64,000 nt of DNA from Cherax quadricarinatus (Eukaryota > Arthropoda > Malacostraca > Decapoda > Parastacidae). How positions within the stretch are numbered: position 1 is the stretch's first letter; each line of letters begins with the position of its first letter. Both the position numbers and the translations under genes were made by a program. Under the pieces are notes generated by a model that worked only from the letters and a program-made list of their open reading frames with translations, was not told the DNA's origin and ran no database searches. The stretch covers positions 10,142,687 through 10,206,686 of the forward strand of contig NC_091390.1 of NCBI RefSeq assembly GCF_038502225.1, in the 5' to 3' direction. Below, in pieces: positions 1 to 12,420 of this stretch.

Positions 1-3000
1 GTGCATCAGTCAGCTTGGTTACTGTGCATCAGTCAGCCTGGCTAATGTGCATCATTCAGCCTGGCTACTGTGCATCAGTCAGCCTGGCTACTGTGCATAA
101 GTCAGCCTGGCTACTGTGCATCATTCATCGTGGCTACTTTGCATCAGTCAGCCTGGCTGCTGTGCATCAGTCAGCCTGGCTACCGTACATCAGTCAGCCT
201 GGCTACTGTGCATCAGTCAGCCTGGCTACTGTGCATCAGTCTGCCTGGCTACTGTGCATCATTCAACCTGGCTACTGTGCATCAGTCAGCCTGGCTACTG
301 TGCATCAGTCAGCCTGGCTACTGTGCATCATTCATCCTGGCAACTGTGCATCAGTCAGCCTGGCTACTGTGCATCAGCCAGCCTGGCTACTGTGCATCAG
401 TCAACCTGGCTACTGTGCATCAGTCAGCCTGGCTACTGTGCATCAGCCAGCCTGGCTACTGTGCATCAGTCAGCCTGGCTACTGTGCATCAATCAGCCTG
501 GCTACTGTGCATCAGTCAGCCTTGCTACTGTGCATCATTCAGCCTGGCTACTGTGCATCAGTCAACCTGGCTACGGTTCATCAGTCAGCCTGGCTACTGT
601 GCATCAGTCAGCCTGGCTGCTGTGCATCAGTCAGCCTGGCTACCGTACATCAGTCAGCCTGGCTACTGTGCATCAGTCAGCCTGGCTACTGTGCATCAGT
701 CAGCCTGGCTACTGTGCATCTGTCTGCCTGGCTTCTGTGCATCAGTCAGCCTGGCTACTGTGCATCAGTCTGCCTGGCTACTGTGCATCAGTCAGCCTGG
801 CAACTGTGCATGAGTCAGCCTGGCTACTGTGCATCAGCCAGCCTGGCTACTGTGCACCAGTCAACCTGGCTACTCTGCATCAGTCAGCCTGGCTACTGTG
901 CATCAGCCAGCCTGGCTACTGTGCATCAGCCAGCCTGGCTACTGTGCATCAGTCAGCCTGGCTACTGTGCATCAGCCAGCCTGGCTACTGTGCATCAGTC
1001 ACCCTGGCTATTGTGCATCATTCATCCTGGCTACTGTGCATCAGTCAGAATGGCTACTGTGCATCAGTCAGCCTGGCTACTGTGCATCAGTCAGCCTTGC
1101 TACTGTGCATCATTCAGCCTGGCTACGGTTCATCAGTCAGTCTGGCTACTGTGCATCAGTCAGCCTGGCTGCTGTGCATCAGCCAGCCTGGCTACTGTGC
1201 ATCAGTCAACCAGGCTACTGTGCATCAGTCAGCCTGGCTACTGTGCATCAGTCAGTCTGGCTACTGTGCATCAGTCAGCCTGGCTACTGTGCATCAGTCA
1301 ACCTGGCTACTGTGCATCAGTCAGCCTGGCTACTGTGCATCATTCATCCTGGCTACTGTGCATCAGTCAGCCTTGCTACTGTGCATCAGCCAACCTGGCT
1401 ACTGTGCATCAGTCAACCTGGCTACTGTGCATCAGTCAGCCTGGCTACTGTGCATCAGTCAGCCTGGCTACTGTGCATCAGTCAGCCTGGCTACTGTGCA
1501 TCATTCATCCTGGCTACTGTGCATCAGTCAGCCTATCTACTGTGCATCAGTCAGCCTGGCTACTGTGCATCAGTCAGCCTGGCTACTGTGCATCATTCAG
1601 CCTGGCTACTGTGCATCAGTCAACCTGGCTACTGTGCATCAGCCAGCCTGGCTACTGTGCATCAGTCCGCCTGGCTACTGTGCATCAGCCAGCCTGGCTA
1701 TTGTGCATCAGTCAACCTGGCTACTGTGCATCAGTCAGCCTGGCTACTGTGCATCAGTCAGTCTGGCTACTGTGCATCAGTCAGCCTGGCTACTGTGCAT
1801 CAGTCAACCTGGCTACTGTCCATCAGTCAGCCTGGCTACTGTGCATCAGTCAGCCTGTCTACTGTGCATCAGCAAGCCTGGCTACTGTGCATCATTCTGC
1901 CTGGCTGCTGTGCATCAGTCACCCTGGCTACTGTGCATCAGTCAGCCTGGCTACTGTGCATCAGCCCGCCTGGCTATTGTGCATCAGTCAGCCTGGCTAC
2001 TGTGCATCAGCCCGCCTGGCTACTGTGCATCAGTCAGCCTGGCTACTGTGCATCAGTCAACCTGGCTACTGTGCATCAGTCAGCCTGGCTTCTGTGCATC
2101 AGCCAGCCTGGCTACTGTGCATCAGTCAGCCTGGCTACTGTGCATCAGTCAGCCTGGCTACTGAGCATCAGTCAGCCTGGCTACTGTGCATCAGTCAACC
2201 TGGCTACTGTGCATCAGTCAGCCTGGCTACTGTGCATCAGCCAGGCTGGCTACTGTGCATCAGTCAGCCTGGCTACTGTGCATCAGTCAGCCTGGCTACT
2301 GTGCATCAGTCAGCCTGGCTACTGTGCATCAGTCAGCCTGACTACTGTGCATCAGTCAGCCTGGCTACTGTGCATCAGTCAGCCTGGCTACTGTGCATCA
2401 GTCAGCCTGGCTACTGTGCATTTTCGGCCTGGCTACTGTCCATCAGTCAGCCTGGCTACTGTGCACCAGTCAGCCTGGCTGCTGTACATCAGTCAGTCTG
2501 GCTACTGTGCCTTCGTCAGCCTGACTACTGTGCATCAATCAGCCTGGGTACTGTGCATCAGTCAGCCTGGCTACTGTGCATCAGTCAGCCTGACTACTGT
2601 GCATCAGTCAGCCTGGCTACGGTGCATCAGTCAGCCTGGCTACTGTGCATCAGTCAGCCTTGCTAATGTGCATTGTCGGCCTGGCTACTGTGCATCAGTC
2701 AGCCTGGCTACTGTGCATCAGTCAGCCTGGCTACTCTGCATCAATCAGCCTGGCTACTGTGCATCAGTCAGCCTGGCTACTGTGCATCAGTCAGACTGGC
2801 TACTGTGCATCAGTCAGCCTGGCTACTGTGCATCAGTCAGCCTGGCTACTGTGCATCATTCATCCTGGCTACTGTGCATCAGTCAGCCTGGCTACTGTGC
2901 ATCAGTCAACCTGGCTACTGTGCATCAGTCAGCCTGGCTACTGTGCAGCAGCCAGCCTGGCTACTGTGCATCAGTCAGCCTGGCTACTGTGCAGCAGCTA

Positions 3001-6000
3001 GCCTGGCTACTGTGCATCAGTCAGCCTGGCTACTGTGCATCAGTCAGCCTGGCTACTGTGCATCAGTCAGCCTGACTACTGTGCATCAGTCATCCTGGCT
3101 ACTGTGCATCAGTCATCCTGGCTACTCTGCATCAGTCAGCCTGACTACTGTGCATCCGCCAGCCTGGCTACTGTGCATCAGTCAGTCTGGCTATTGTGCA
3201 TTATTCAACCTGGCTACTCTGCATCAGTCAGCCTGGCTACTGTGCATCATTCAGCCTGGCTACGGTGCATCAGTCAGCCTGTCTACGGTGCGCCAGTCAG
3301 CCTGGCTACTTTGCGTCAGTCAGCCTGGCTACTGTGCGTCAGTCAGCCTGGCTACTGTGCATGACTCAGCCTGGCTATTGTGCATCAGTCAGCTTGGCTA
3401 CTCTGCATCTGTCAGCCTGGCTACTGTGCATCAATCAGCCTGGCTACTGTGCATCAGTCAGCCTGGCTACTGTGCATCAGTCAGCCTGGCTACTGTGCAT
3501 CAGTCAGCCTGGCTACTGTGCATCAGTCAGCCTGGCTACTGTGCATCAGTCAGCCTGGCTACTGTGTATCAGTCAGCCTAGCTACTGTGCATCAGTCAGC
3601 CTGACTACTGTGCATCAGTCAGCTTGGTTACTGTGCATCAGTCAGCCTGGCTAATGTGCATCATTCAGCCTGGCTACTGTGCATCAGTCAGCCTGGCTAC
3701 TGTGCATAAGTCAGCCTGGCTACTGTGCATCATTCATCGTGGCTACTTTGCATCAGTCAGCCTAGCTACTGTGCATCAGTCAGCCTGACTACTGTGCATC
3801 AGTCAGCTTGGTTACTGTGCATCAGTCAGCCTGGCTACTGTGCATCAGTCAGCCTGGCTACTGTGCATCAGTCAACCTGGCTACTGTCCATCAGTCAGCC
3901 TGGCTACTGTGCATCAGTCAGCCTGTCTACTGTGCATCAGCAAGCCTGGCTACTGTGCATCATTCTGCCTGGCTGCTGTGCATCAGTCACCCTGGCTACT
4001 GTGCATCAGTCAGCCTGGCTACTGTGCATCAGCCCGCCTGGCTATTGTGCATCAGTCAGCCTGGCTACTGTGCATCAGCCCGCCTGGCTACTGTGCATCA
4101 GTCAGCCTGGCTACTGTGCATCAGTCAACCTGGCTACTGTGCATCAGTCAGCCTGGCTTCTGTGCATCAGCCAGCCTGGCTACTGTGCATCAGTCAGCCT
4201 GGCTACTGTGCATCAGTCAGCCTGGCTACTGAGCATCAGTCAGCCTGGCTACTGTGCATCAGTCAACCTGGCTACTGTGCATCAGTCAGCCTGGCTACTG
4301 TGCATCAGCCAGGCTGGCTACTGTGCATCAGTCAGCCTGGCTACTGTGCATCAGTCAGCCTGGCTACTGTGCATCAGTCAGCCTGGCTACTGTGCATCAG
4401 TCAGCCTGACTACTGTGCATCAGTCAGCCTGGCTACTGTGCATCAGTCAGCCTGGCTACTGTGCATCAGTCAGCCTGGCTACTGTGCATTTTCGGCCTGG
4501 CTACTGTCCATCAGTCAGCCTGGCTACTGTGCACCAGTCAGCCTGGCTGCTGTACATCAGTCAGTCTGGCTACTGTGCCTTCGTCAGCCTGACTACTGTG
4601 CATCAATCAGCCTGGGTACTGTGCATCAGTCAGCCTGGCTACTGTGCATCAGTCAGCCTGACTACTGTGCATCAGTCAGCCTGGCTACGGTGCATCAGTC
4701 AGCCTGGCTACTGTGCATCAGTCAGCCTTGCTAATGTGCATTGTCGGCCTGGCTACTGTGCATCAGTCAGCCTGGCTACTGTGCATCAGTCAGCCTGGCT
4801 ACTCTGCATCAATCAGCCTGGCTACTGTGCATCAGTCAGCCTGGCTACTGTGCATCAGTCAGACTGGCTACTGTGCATCAGTCAGCCTGGCTACTGTGCA
4901 TCAGTCAGCCTGGCTACTGTGCATCATTCATCCTGGCTACTGTGCATCAGTCAGCCTGGCTACTGTGCATCAGTCAACCTGGCTACTGTGCATCAGTCAG
5001 CCTGGCTACTGTGCAGCAGCCAGCCTGGCTACTGTGCATCAGTCAGCCTGGCTACTGTGCAGCAGCTAGCCTGGCTACTGTGCATCAGTCAGCCTGGCTA
5101 CTGTGCATCAGTCAGCCTGGCTACTGTGCATCAGTCAGCCTGACTACTGTGCATCAGTCATCCTGGCTACTGTGCATCAGTCATCCTGGCTACTCTGCAT
5201 CAGTCAGCCTGACTACTGTGCATCCGCCAGCCTGGCTACTGTGCATCAGTCATCCTGGCTACTCTGCATCAGTCAGCCTGACTACTGTGCATCCGCCAGC
5301 CTGGCTACTCTGCATCAGTCAGCCTGGCTACTGTGCATCATTCAGCCTGGCTACGGTGCATCAGTCAGCCTGTCTACGGTGCGCCAGTCAGCCTGGCTAC
5401 TTTGCGTCAGTCAGCCTGGCTACTGTGCGTCAGTCAGCCTGGCTACTGTGCATGACTCAGCCTGGCTATTGTGCATCAGTCAGCTTGGCTACTCTGCATC
5501 TGTCAGCCTGGCTACTGTGCATCAATCAGCCTGGCTACTGTGCATCAGTCAGCCTGGCTACTGTGCATCAGTCAGCCTGGCTACTGTGCATCAGTCAGCC
5601 TGGCTACTGTGCATCAGTCAGCCTGGCTACTGTGCATCAGTCAGCCTGGCTACTGTGTATCAGTCAGCCTAGCTACTGTGCATCAGTCAGCCTGACTACT
5701 GTGCATCAGTCAGCTTGGTTACTGTGCATCAGTCAGCCTGGCTAATGTGCATCATTCAGCCTGGCTACTGTGCATCAGTCAGCCTGGCTACTGTGCATAA
5801 GTCAGCCTGGCTACTGTGCATCATTCATCGTGGCTACTTTGCATCAGTCAGCCTGGCTGCTGTGCATCAGTCAGCCTGGCTACCGTACATCAGTCAGCCT
5901 GGCTACTGTGCATCAGTCAGCCTGGCTACTGTGCATCAGTCTGCCTGGCTACTGTGCATCATTCAACCTGGCTACTGTGCATCAGTCAGCCTGGCTACTG

Positions 6001-7012
6001 TGCATCAGTCAGCCTGGCTACTGTGCATCATTCATCCTGGCAACTGTGCATCAGTCAGCCTGGCTACTGTGCATCAGCCAGCCTGGCTACTGTGCATCAG
6101 TCAACCTGGCTACTGTGCATCAGTCAGCCTGGCTACTGTGCATCAGCCAGCCTGGCTACTGTGCCTCAGCCAGCCTGGCTACTGTGCATCAGTCAGCCTG
6201 GCTACTGTGCATCATTCATCCTGGCTACTGTGCATCAGGCAGCCTGGCTACTGTGCATCAATCAGCCTGGCTACTGTGCATCAGTCAGCCTTGCTACTGT
6301 GCATCATTCAGCCTGGCTACTGTGCATCAGTCAACCTGGCTACGGTTCATCAGTCAGCCTGGCTACTGTGCATCAGTCAGCCTGGCTGCTGTGCATCAGC
6401 CAGCCTGGCTACTGTGCATCAGTCAACCAGGCTACTGTGCATCAGTCAGCCTGGCTACTGTGCATCAGTCAGTCTGGCTACTGTGCATCAGTCAGCCTGG
6501 CTACTGTGCATCAGTCAACCTGGCTACTGTGCATCAGTCAGCCTGGCTACTGTGCATCATTCATCCTGGCTACTGTGCATCAGTCAGCCTGGCTACTGTG
6601 CATCAGCCAACCTGGCTACTGTGCATCAGTCAACCTGGCTACTGTGCATCAGTCAGCCTGGCTACCGTGCATCAGTCAGCCTGGCTACTGTGCATCAGCC
6701 AGCCTGGCTATTGTGCATCAGTCAGCCTGGCTACTGTGCATCAGTCAGCCTGGCTACTGTGCATCAGTCAGCCTGACTACTGTGCATCAGTCAGCCTGGC
6801 TACTGTGCATCAGTCAGCCTGGCTACTGTGCATCAGTTATCCTGGCTACTGTGCATTGTCAGCCTGGCTACTGTGCATCAGTCAGCCTGGCTACTGTGCA
6901 TCAATCAGCCTGGCTACTGTGCATCAGTCAGCCTGGCTACTGTGCGTCAGTCAGCCTGGCTACTGTGCAACAGTCAGCCTGGCTACTGTGCATCATTCAT
7001 CCTGGCTACTGT
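1..7012. repeat. 23-bp satellite array with higher-order repeats
   Basis: About 300 head-to-tail copies of a 23-bp unit (consensus around TGCATCAGTCAGCCTGGC) with scattered substitutions. Because 23 is not a multiple of 3 and the plus-strand unit contains no stop in any phase, all three plus frames stay open for hundreds of codons; these are not genes. A higher-order structure is visible: variant units at about 1800-3600 recur at about 3870-5690 (offset 2068, later 2091), and 1 to about 490 recurs at 5701-6190 (offset 5700); the starting variants also recur at 3610. The array stops abruptly at 7012 where a LINE 3' end begins. Confidence 0.97.
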
Positions 7013-8825
7013 GCCAGGACTTAACCCAGCAGCGAAGGCGGTCGTGGGACAGACACTGAGAACAGACATAGCAGGCTCTTCTGTTGGGACTCCGGTGGGG
7101 TGAGCGGGGACGACGGGACAGGCGAAGATTAGCGCTAGAGCGGAGTGTAGAATTGAGCCATGTCTTGACCCAAAAGCTAAGGCGAACGTGGGTGAGAGAA
7201 TGAACAGCGCAAGGTACCTGTCAGAGAATGGTACCTGTCATAGAAGGTATCTGTCAGCGAATCCAAGGTTATTTGTAAATAGGGTTAGGAGCAGGATCAT
7301 GCAAGGAGTAGAAAAGGTTGTGCTGGTTTGTGGGTCTGCGAATGTCTTCGTCAAGGAGAGAGGTCCAGTAGTCATGTCGTGTCTCAAGTTTGTCTATCTG
7401 TCTGTCACTGAGCGTCTTCCAGTACAGATTCAGCGCAGGGATGTCTAATTAGGCATGGAGAGACTCGCTTGTGGCGAAGTCCTCCCATCTGACATCAAGC
7501 ACCCAGCGCAGCGCCTTGTTCTGGACACGCTGCAGTTTAATTAAGTTTGTTTTTGCTGTAAGAGAGAGGGCTAGAGGAGAGTAAGTTATCAGAGGACGTA
7601 TTAGGGATTTGTAGAGGTGTAGTTTGGTGCGTTGAGAGGCATGTTTCAGTTTGTAGAGGCCCGCAAGGGCCTTACTAGCTATTGCATGTCTTGAGTGAAT
7701 GTGTCCGTGTAAACGAAGAAGGTAGTCAAGATTAACGCCAAGGACAGTGACAGATTGTGTGATGGGGATGTAAGTGCGGGTGTCAGCTGTTCTGAGTTCG
7801 ACAGGTAATGGAGGATCACGTTTCCTGTAGTTAAAACATGTAATGCTGGATTTAACTGCATTGGTTTTGATCCTCCATTTCTGTTCCCAGATGGCTATCT
7901 TGTCGACCTCATTTTGTGTTTTGTGTGAGTGTATCTATACTGGCGTGAGTGATGAGTTGTGTAATGTCGTCTACATAGGCTAGTGTGATAGAGTTGTGGT
8001 ATACAGGTGTTGGAATGTCAGTGTATAAAATGTAGAGGGTAGGGGAGAGGACAGATCCCTGGGGTACTCCAGCATTTAGTGTGAAACAGTCAGAGTAACA
8101 GCCTTGGAATTTTATTCTCATGGTACGGCCGTCTAGGAAGTTGCAGAGGAGTTTACGAGTATTGAGAGGCAGGTTGAAGTTAGTGCAGAGTTTGTACTTG
8201 AGCCCTTCGTGCCAGACAGTGTCAAAAGCTTTTTCAACGTCTTTTGCAACCAGGGCTATCCTGTTTCTTTGTTTTGTGTTTATGTGGATGTAGTTGAGAA
8301 TGATGTTAATGGCATCCTGTGTGGATCTGTGTGTTCTGAAGCCAAACTGGCCATCAGAAAGTAGAGAATTTTGTTCCAGGTATCTGCGAAGGCGATGGTT
8401 GATGAGTTTTTCAAAGAGTTTTCCTAAAGTTTCGAGGAGGCTGATAGGGCGATAGTTTCTAGGATCAGAGTGGTCTTTATTGGGTTTAGGAAGGAGGATA
8501 GTAGTAGCAGCTTTGAAGAGGGAAGGGAAGTATTCAGAGGCAAGGGGGGCATTGAGGAAGTTTGTGTAGACAATAATGGTGGAGTCAGGAAGGTGTTTTA
8601 GGATAATATGGTTTAGGCCAGAGGCACCAGGAGCCTTGGGAGGAAGGTGTCTGAGGAGAGTTTTAATGTCTGTGTTGGTGAAAGGAGTGTCGAGTTCTTG
8701 GGAAGAGGTAAGAGAGTCCAGATGGATGTGGTTGTCTGGTGTTGTTTCTTGTGTGTGTGTAGTGTTCCAGTGTTCTATGTTCTGAATGTGTTGGATAGCG
8801 TTAGGGTGAGGTGGGTGTGAAAAGG
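7013..8825 (-). mobile_element. Jockey-like non-LTR retrotransposon, 5'-truncated
   Basis: Reads right to left. The reverse transcriptase (RT) spans about 7280-8825; the 3' UTR at 7013-7270 shares sequence with the 3' end of the plus-strand element at 12170-12300. The right edge is cut: apart from a few codons, the RT palm N-terminus, the endonuclease and ORF1 are absent. The 3' end abuts the satellite directly at 7012/7013 without a clear poly(A). The pairing with the ORF1-only copy 1.5 kb away suggests one family present in two complementary fragments. Confidence 0.85.
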
Positions 8826-8871
8826 AGAAATGGAGGGAATATATATAGGCCAGCAGACAGGGACGGGACAA
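7280..8871 (-). pseudogene. Jockey-type reverse transcriptase fragment
   Basis: The main frame (7909-8871) shows the non-LTR RT signature in order: NYRPISLL, then DVEKAFDTVWHEGL, then GVPQGSVLSPTLY and the catalytic YVDD. The first few codons come from the flanking PLE end. Near 7905 the frame shifts; the thumb continues to about 7480 (WRIKTNAVKSS, then LHLYKSLIRPLITYS, then LQRVQNKALRWVL) and, past an in-frame stop, the C-terminal tail (IPALNLYWKTLSDRQ) to about 7280. The shift and the stop mean it is no longer functional. Clade assignment rests on motif style and the IKTNAVK thumb motif typical of Jockey; a close sister clade is possible. Confidence 0.85.
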
Positions 8872-10125
8872 AAGAGGAAGTAGTGGAGTGAGTCAAATAC
8901 TAAGAAAGAGGAGCACTACAAGGGAGCTAGTGGCCCACAGAGGGTAGGAGTAAGAACACAGACGGGGGGGGGATAATAAAGGACAAATGCCCAAGGCAGG
9001 AGAAAGAAAATCCAATGGAGAAAGAGGAAAGGGGAAGAGGGAGAAGAGAAAAAAAGAATCAGGTTAAGTCACGAGTGTTGTGAAGTTTGGAGCATTTTAC
9101 AATGTAGTGGGAGAGGAAGACATCTACAGAGACGAAGCCACGACTAAGTTTCATACAAGGAAAGTTGTGTATTAGGGAGGATTCAACCAGACGGCGACTG
9201 TTAAAGTTGGAAGTAGGGAAGACAGTTTTAGCAGAAGACCAGTCAATACGATGACTCTGATCTCTGACGTGACAGAAAAGAGCATTGTTAGTGTTGGCAA
9301 GCCTAACACAATTTTTGTACTCCCTGAGTCTGTCAGAAAGAGATCGACCAGTTTCTCCAAAGTATTGAAGATGACAGGAGGAGCAAGAAATAGACTAGAC
9401 ACCAGGAACATCTATAGAGGGAGGAGAGGTATGAACGAGGTTAGTGAGAGGAGTGTTAGTCTGGCGGAAAGTAAGTTTGATGTCTAAGGGACGGAGAGAG
9501 TTGTTGAGATTAGAAAGACTGGAAATATAGGGAAGGCAGAGGACAGAAGAGTTCCCAGGAGTAGAGAGTTTGAGAGAGAAGAAAATCCGTTTAACACGTG
9601 AGAAGACAGAGTGTATGAAGTGGGAAGGGAAGCCAAGACGGTAAAATGAATTATGAAGGGTAGAAATTTCTGACCCAAGGAACTGAGGATAACAAATGTG
9701 GAGAGCACGGAGAAAGAGGGAGATAACACTTTTCTTGACAGAGGAAGCATGATAAGAAAAGTAGTGAATGTACATGTCACTGTGCATAGGACTGTGGTAC
9801 ACGGAAAGAGCAAAACCTGTATCAGAGCGGTGGGCGTGAACATCAAGGAAAGTAAGCAAGGAATTAGATTCCCATTCAGTTTTAAACTTAATGGAAGGAG
9901 CAAGATTATTAAGAGCTTCAAGAAATGGTTGAAGGAGACTCGAGTCATGAGGTCAAAGAGCCAAGATGTCATCTACATAGCGGAGCCAGAGTGAAGGTCG
10001 CACATAAGAAGTAGGAAGAAGAACGGTCTCGAAGTATTCCATATTAAGATTAGCAAGAGCAGGAGATAGCGATACCGAAGGTTTGAGAATAATATTTATC
10101 TTGGAAGGAAAGGCGGATAAGAACC
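8826..10125 (-). pseudogene. Penelope-like element RT plus GIY-YIG, decayed
   Basis: Reading right to left: YSQTFGIAI at about 10090 (the following GSPL block is lost with a frameshift), ALANLNMEYFE, catalytic YVDD at about 9970 followed three codons later by an in-frame stop, then LTFLDVHAH and the RT C-terminus to 9395. After another frameshift the GIY-YIG nuclease follows at 9070-9410: CSSCHLQYFGETGRSLSDR and the tail NSRRLVESSLIHNFPCM, ending about 9065. The same C-terminal tail recurs at 48780 and 50020. 8826-9060 is purine-rich 3' UTR (on this strand) ending in a TATATATA stretch. The N-terminal third is missing. Confidence 0.85.
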
Positions 10126-10300
10126 ACTACTACTACCACCAATACTACTACTACTACTACTACCTCTGCTACTACTACTACCTCTGCTACTGCTACTACC
10201 TCCACTACTACTACTACCTCCACTACTACCTCTCTTGTCCCACCTCTGCCTGCTGGTCTATACATGTATATACTCCCTCCTCTCCTTTTCATTCCACTCC
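10126..10300 (+). repeat. (TAC)n tract and inverted PLE 3' arm
   Basis: An imperfect TAC/TGC/TCC trinucleotide tract (10126-10235) followed by a TATA-containing stretch that resembles the reverse complement of 8826-8865. This is the 3' arm of the neighbouring PLE in the opposite orientation, so the PLE is another fold-back insertion. No hammerhead-like core remains here. Confidence 0.6.
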
Positions 10301-10399
10301 TGGTCCGTCGTGCTCTGTCCGCTCTACACTCAAGAATCCTCTCTTCGACCCCGTCGGGGTGGGGAATTTATATTCTACAAACGTCACATCCTTTTCACA

Positions 10400-12073
10400 A
10401 TGCTGTCACATCGTGTGAAAATCAAGCCTGTGAATGGAGCAATAAGTGAATCCTCGAAGTTAGCTTTAGCTACCGTCGTTAAGACCCGCCTGCAGGTCAA
10501 ATTTACGGCAGTCCACTCTCTGAAGGACTCCTTCATTGTCGTCTGCACAGACGACACGGCAGCATCAAAACTAATGGACGACTCTTCAGTCAGGACCCTA
10601 CAAACACAACAATTCACTCTATCCCCTTCTCCATTCTTGAAGTCGAAACGTTCGGTCTTTGTGAAAAGACTGGACAATATCGTCACCTCTCTCTCTACTG
10701 AAGCACTGAAGACATCTATTGAGGAACAAAACACCTGGGCCTCGGTAGACAGCATCTCCAAGATCCCCAACGCCTCATCTATGCTAAAGATTACATTCTC
10801 AGACATCTCCATGGCTGTCCAAGCTCTCTCTGACGGTCTGGCCATCTCATATTACCACATTCACCCTAGTCATATAGAACAAAAACGTTTCACATACATC
10901 TCCCACTGATGGACCTGCTACTGCTGGACCTGCTACTGCTAGACCTGCTACTGCTGGACCTGCTACTGCTAGACCTGCTACTGCTGGACCTGCTACTGCT
11001 AGACCTGCTACTGCTGGACCTGCTACTGCTAGACCTGCTACTGCTGGACCTGCTACTCCTATAGACACAACACCAAGGACTGTCCCGTCAAGGATAAGAA
11101 GCTTTGTTCAAAATGTGGGAATGATGGACACGATTTCAGATCCTGCACCATTACTACAGCACCAACATGTCTTAACTGCAAGGGTAATCATCATACCCTT
11201 GCAGCTAAGTGCCCACTCAGGAAAGAAATCATAGTGAAGAAAACTAAAGTTCTGAAGAACACCTCCAATTCACCGACATTCGCTGCAATAACCAAACCAC
11301 AAACCAACACCACCAAGACTCTACATGCTAATCTACAGGCACCATCGCCCAGCAACTCCCTCTCTCCACTCCCCGACTGTGCTGCCTCCAAGGTGCTGTA
11401 CTGCATGGTGTATGCACACCTTGCAAACGCAGCAAACCCCGGCACTTTCAACACCACTATTAACCAACTATTCCGTCGGAACAACATGCCTGCCTTCGAT
11501 TTTCCGGACTCCACACCTTAAGCAGACATCCTCAAGATTCTTCCCAACGCCCTGAACTTTACTGCTCCTGCAGACCTGTCTCCTGCCCAAGCAACTGCTC
11601 CTGTAACTGCTATAACCACTTCCACCGCTGAAAACGTTTATCATGCTGCCTCAACCACCGTCTCCCACCTCTCCCAGCCTGCTGTTACACAACCATTACA
11701 CCTCACAGCTGCTCCTGTCGACCCTCAGTCACCTGCTACCACCACTGTAGATTCGCCCAATGAATCCACTCCAGAAGAGGAAGATAACGACGACTCCAGT
11801 AAACCCTCATGGGAAAACCTTACCTTCTACACTTCTCCTTCAAATACTGACACCATGACCTGCACTGAACTCTACAAAAGCCTCGGTGCTGGAACAGTCA
11901 AGTATGCATGTGAATCACCGCTTCACTTCACACTCACCCAAGTTCTTGAGTTCATCAAGCCTCTACGTTTCACCTTCAGTAACAAGGCTAAACTATACCA
12001 CCTATCTAGGAGCAGCTTCAAAAAGTTCGAAAATGGCTCCATTGCTAACCTGCCTCCTCAGTTAGTCCTATAA
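10400..12073 (+). pseudogene. LINE ORF1 (gag-like, CCHC zinc knuckles)
   Basis: ATG at 10400 (MLSHRVKIK) opens a frame to 10909. After a tandem repeat (10911-11060) the protein resumes in another frame with zinc knuckles at about 11055-11210: [11 protein letters not shown], then [14 protein letters not shown], then [15 protein letters not shown]. It runs to a stop at 11519, and the same frame continues after it to 12073 with an acidic, Pro/Thr-rich region and the ending LPPQLVL. Nucleic-acid-binding ORF1 proteins of Jockey and I LINEs have this layout. The frameshift and the internal TAA make it non-functional. Confidence 0.8.
10911..11060. repeat. 30-bp tandem repeat inside LINE ORF1
   Basis: About five copies of a 30-bp unit made of two 15-bp halves (GACCTGCTACTGCTG and GACCTGCTACTGCTA), just upstream of the zinc knuckles. 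It coincides with the place where the reading frame is lost, so expansion slippage is the likely cause. Confidence 0.9.
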
Positions 12074-12330
12074 CTCCCATATGTGTTCTACCCTCTGATG
12101 TGACCTAGCCTGCTGCCAGCTGCTGAAGATTCAAGACTTCAACTACCACAAGTTCGATGCAACAGTCCCTGCTATTCCTGTTCTCAAGTCTGCCCCACGA
12201 TCGCCTTAGCTGCTGGGTTAAGCCCTGGCTCTATTTCTCTGACTAAGAACACTCCTCTCCAGCACTATTCATCTGTCCCGTCTTCCCCGCTCATCCCATT
12301 GGGATCTTACCTAAACGTGTTTGCTTGCTT

Positions 12331-12420
12331 GCTTTTCATTAGTGTCACTTCGTAAATGGTCTAAATCGGACCGAAACGTCTTCGTAAGCTCCTCTCTTTT
12401 ATGTGCGGGTTATTTGTGTA
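12331..12420 (+). repeat. F6-type PLE terminus
   Basis: GGTCT-loop-GGACC hairpin followed by GAAACGTC (12373-12380) and the tail GTAAGCTCCTCTC...TGTGCGGGTTATTTGTG. The same ~80-bp terminus recurs at 12941-13020, 13601-13685, 50681-50770 and 54181-54262. In its best copies a TATATA box lies 30-60 bp upstream. The hairpin plus GAAAC resembles hammerhead stem II and core, but the strand upstream of the hairpin is not canonical, so I do not call a ribozyme. Confidence 0.7.

Larger units (their letters stand above)
10300..12330 (+). mobile_element. ORF1-only Jockey-type element (half-LINE)
   Basis: A 5' leader, one gag-like ORF1 (10400-12073) and then directly a 3' UTR (12074-12330) that aligns in order with the 3' UTR of the RT-bearing minus-strand element at 7013-7270 (shared GCCTTAGCT, CTGTCCCGTC and CCCCGCTCA blocks). 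The endonuclease and RT are wholly absent between ORF1 and 3' UTR. It could be a non-autonomous half-LINE like mammalian HAL1, or simply an internal deletion; a second copy with the same junction would decide. Confidence 0.65.

Noticed and set aside
1..7012. CRISPR array
   Set aside because: Direct tandem repeats without unique spacers, in a eukaryotic context; the same applies to 28240-29171, 51213-53530 and 42640-43110.
15..7059. Long open frames (up to 883 codons) across the 23-bp satellite
   Set aside because: All three plus frames are open because the unit lacks stops in every phase; the same peptide repeats in each frame. No start context, splice signals or non-repetitive domain, so not coding.
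10126..10292. Tyr-rich and Val-rich frames
   Set aside because: Translations of a TAC trinucleotide tract on the two strands; also at 50287-50587 and 53841-54226.
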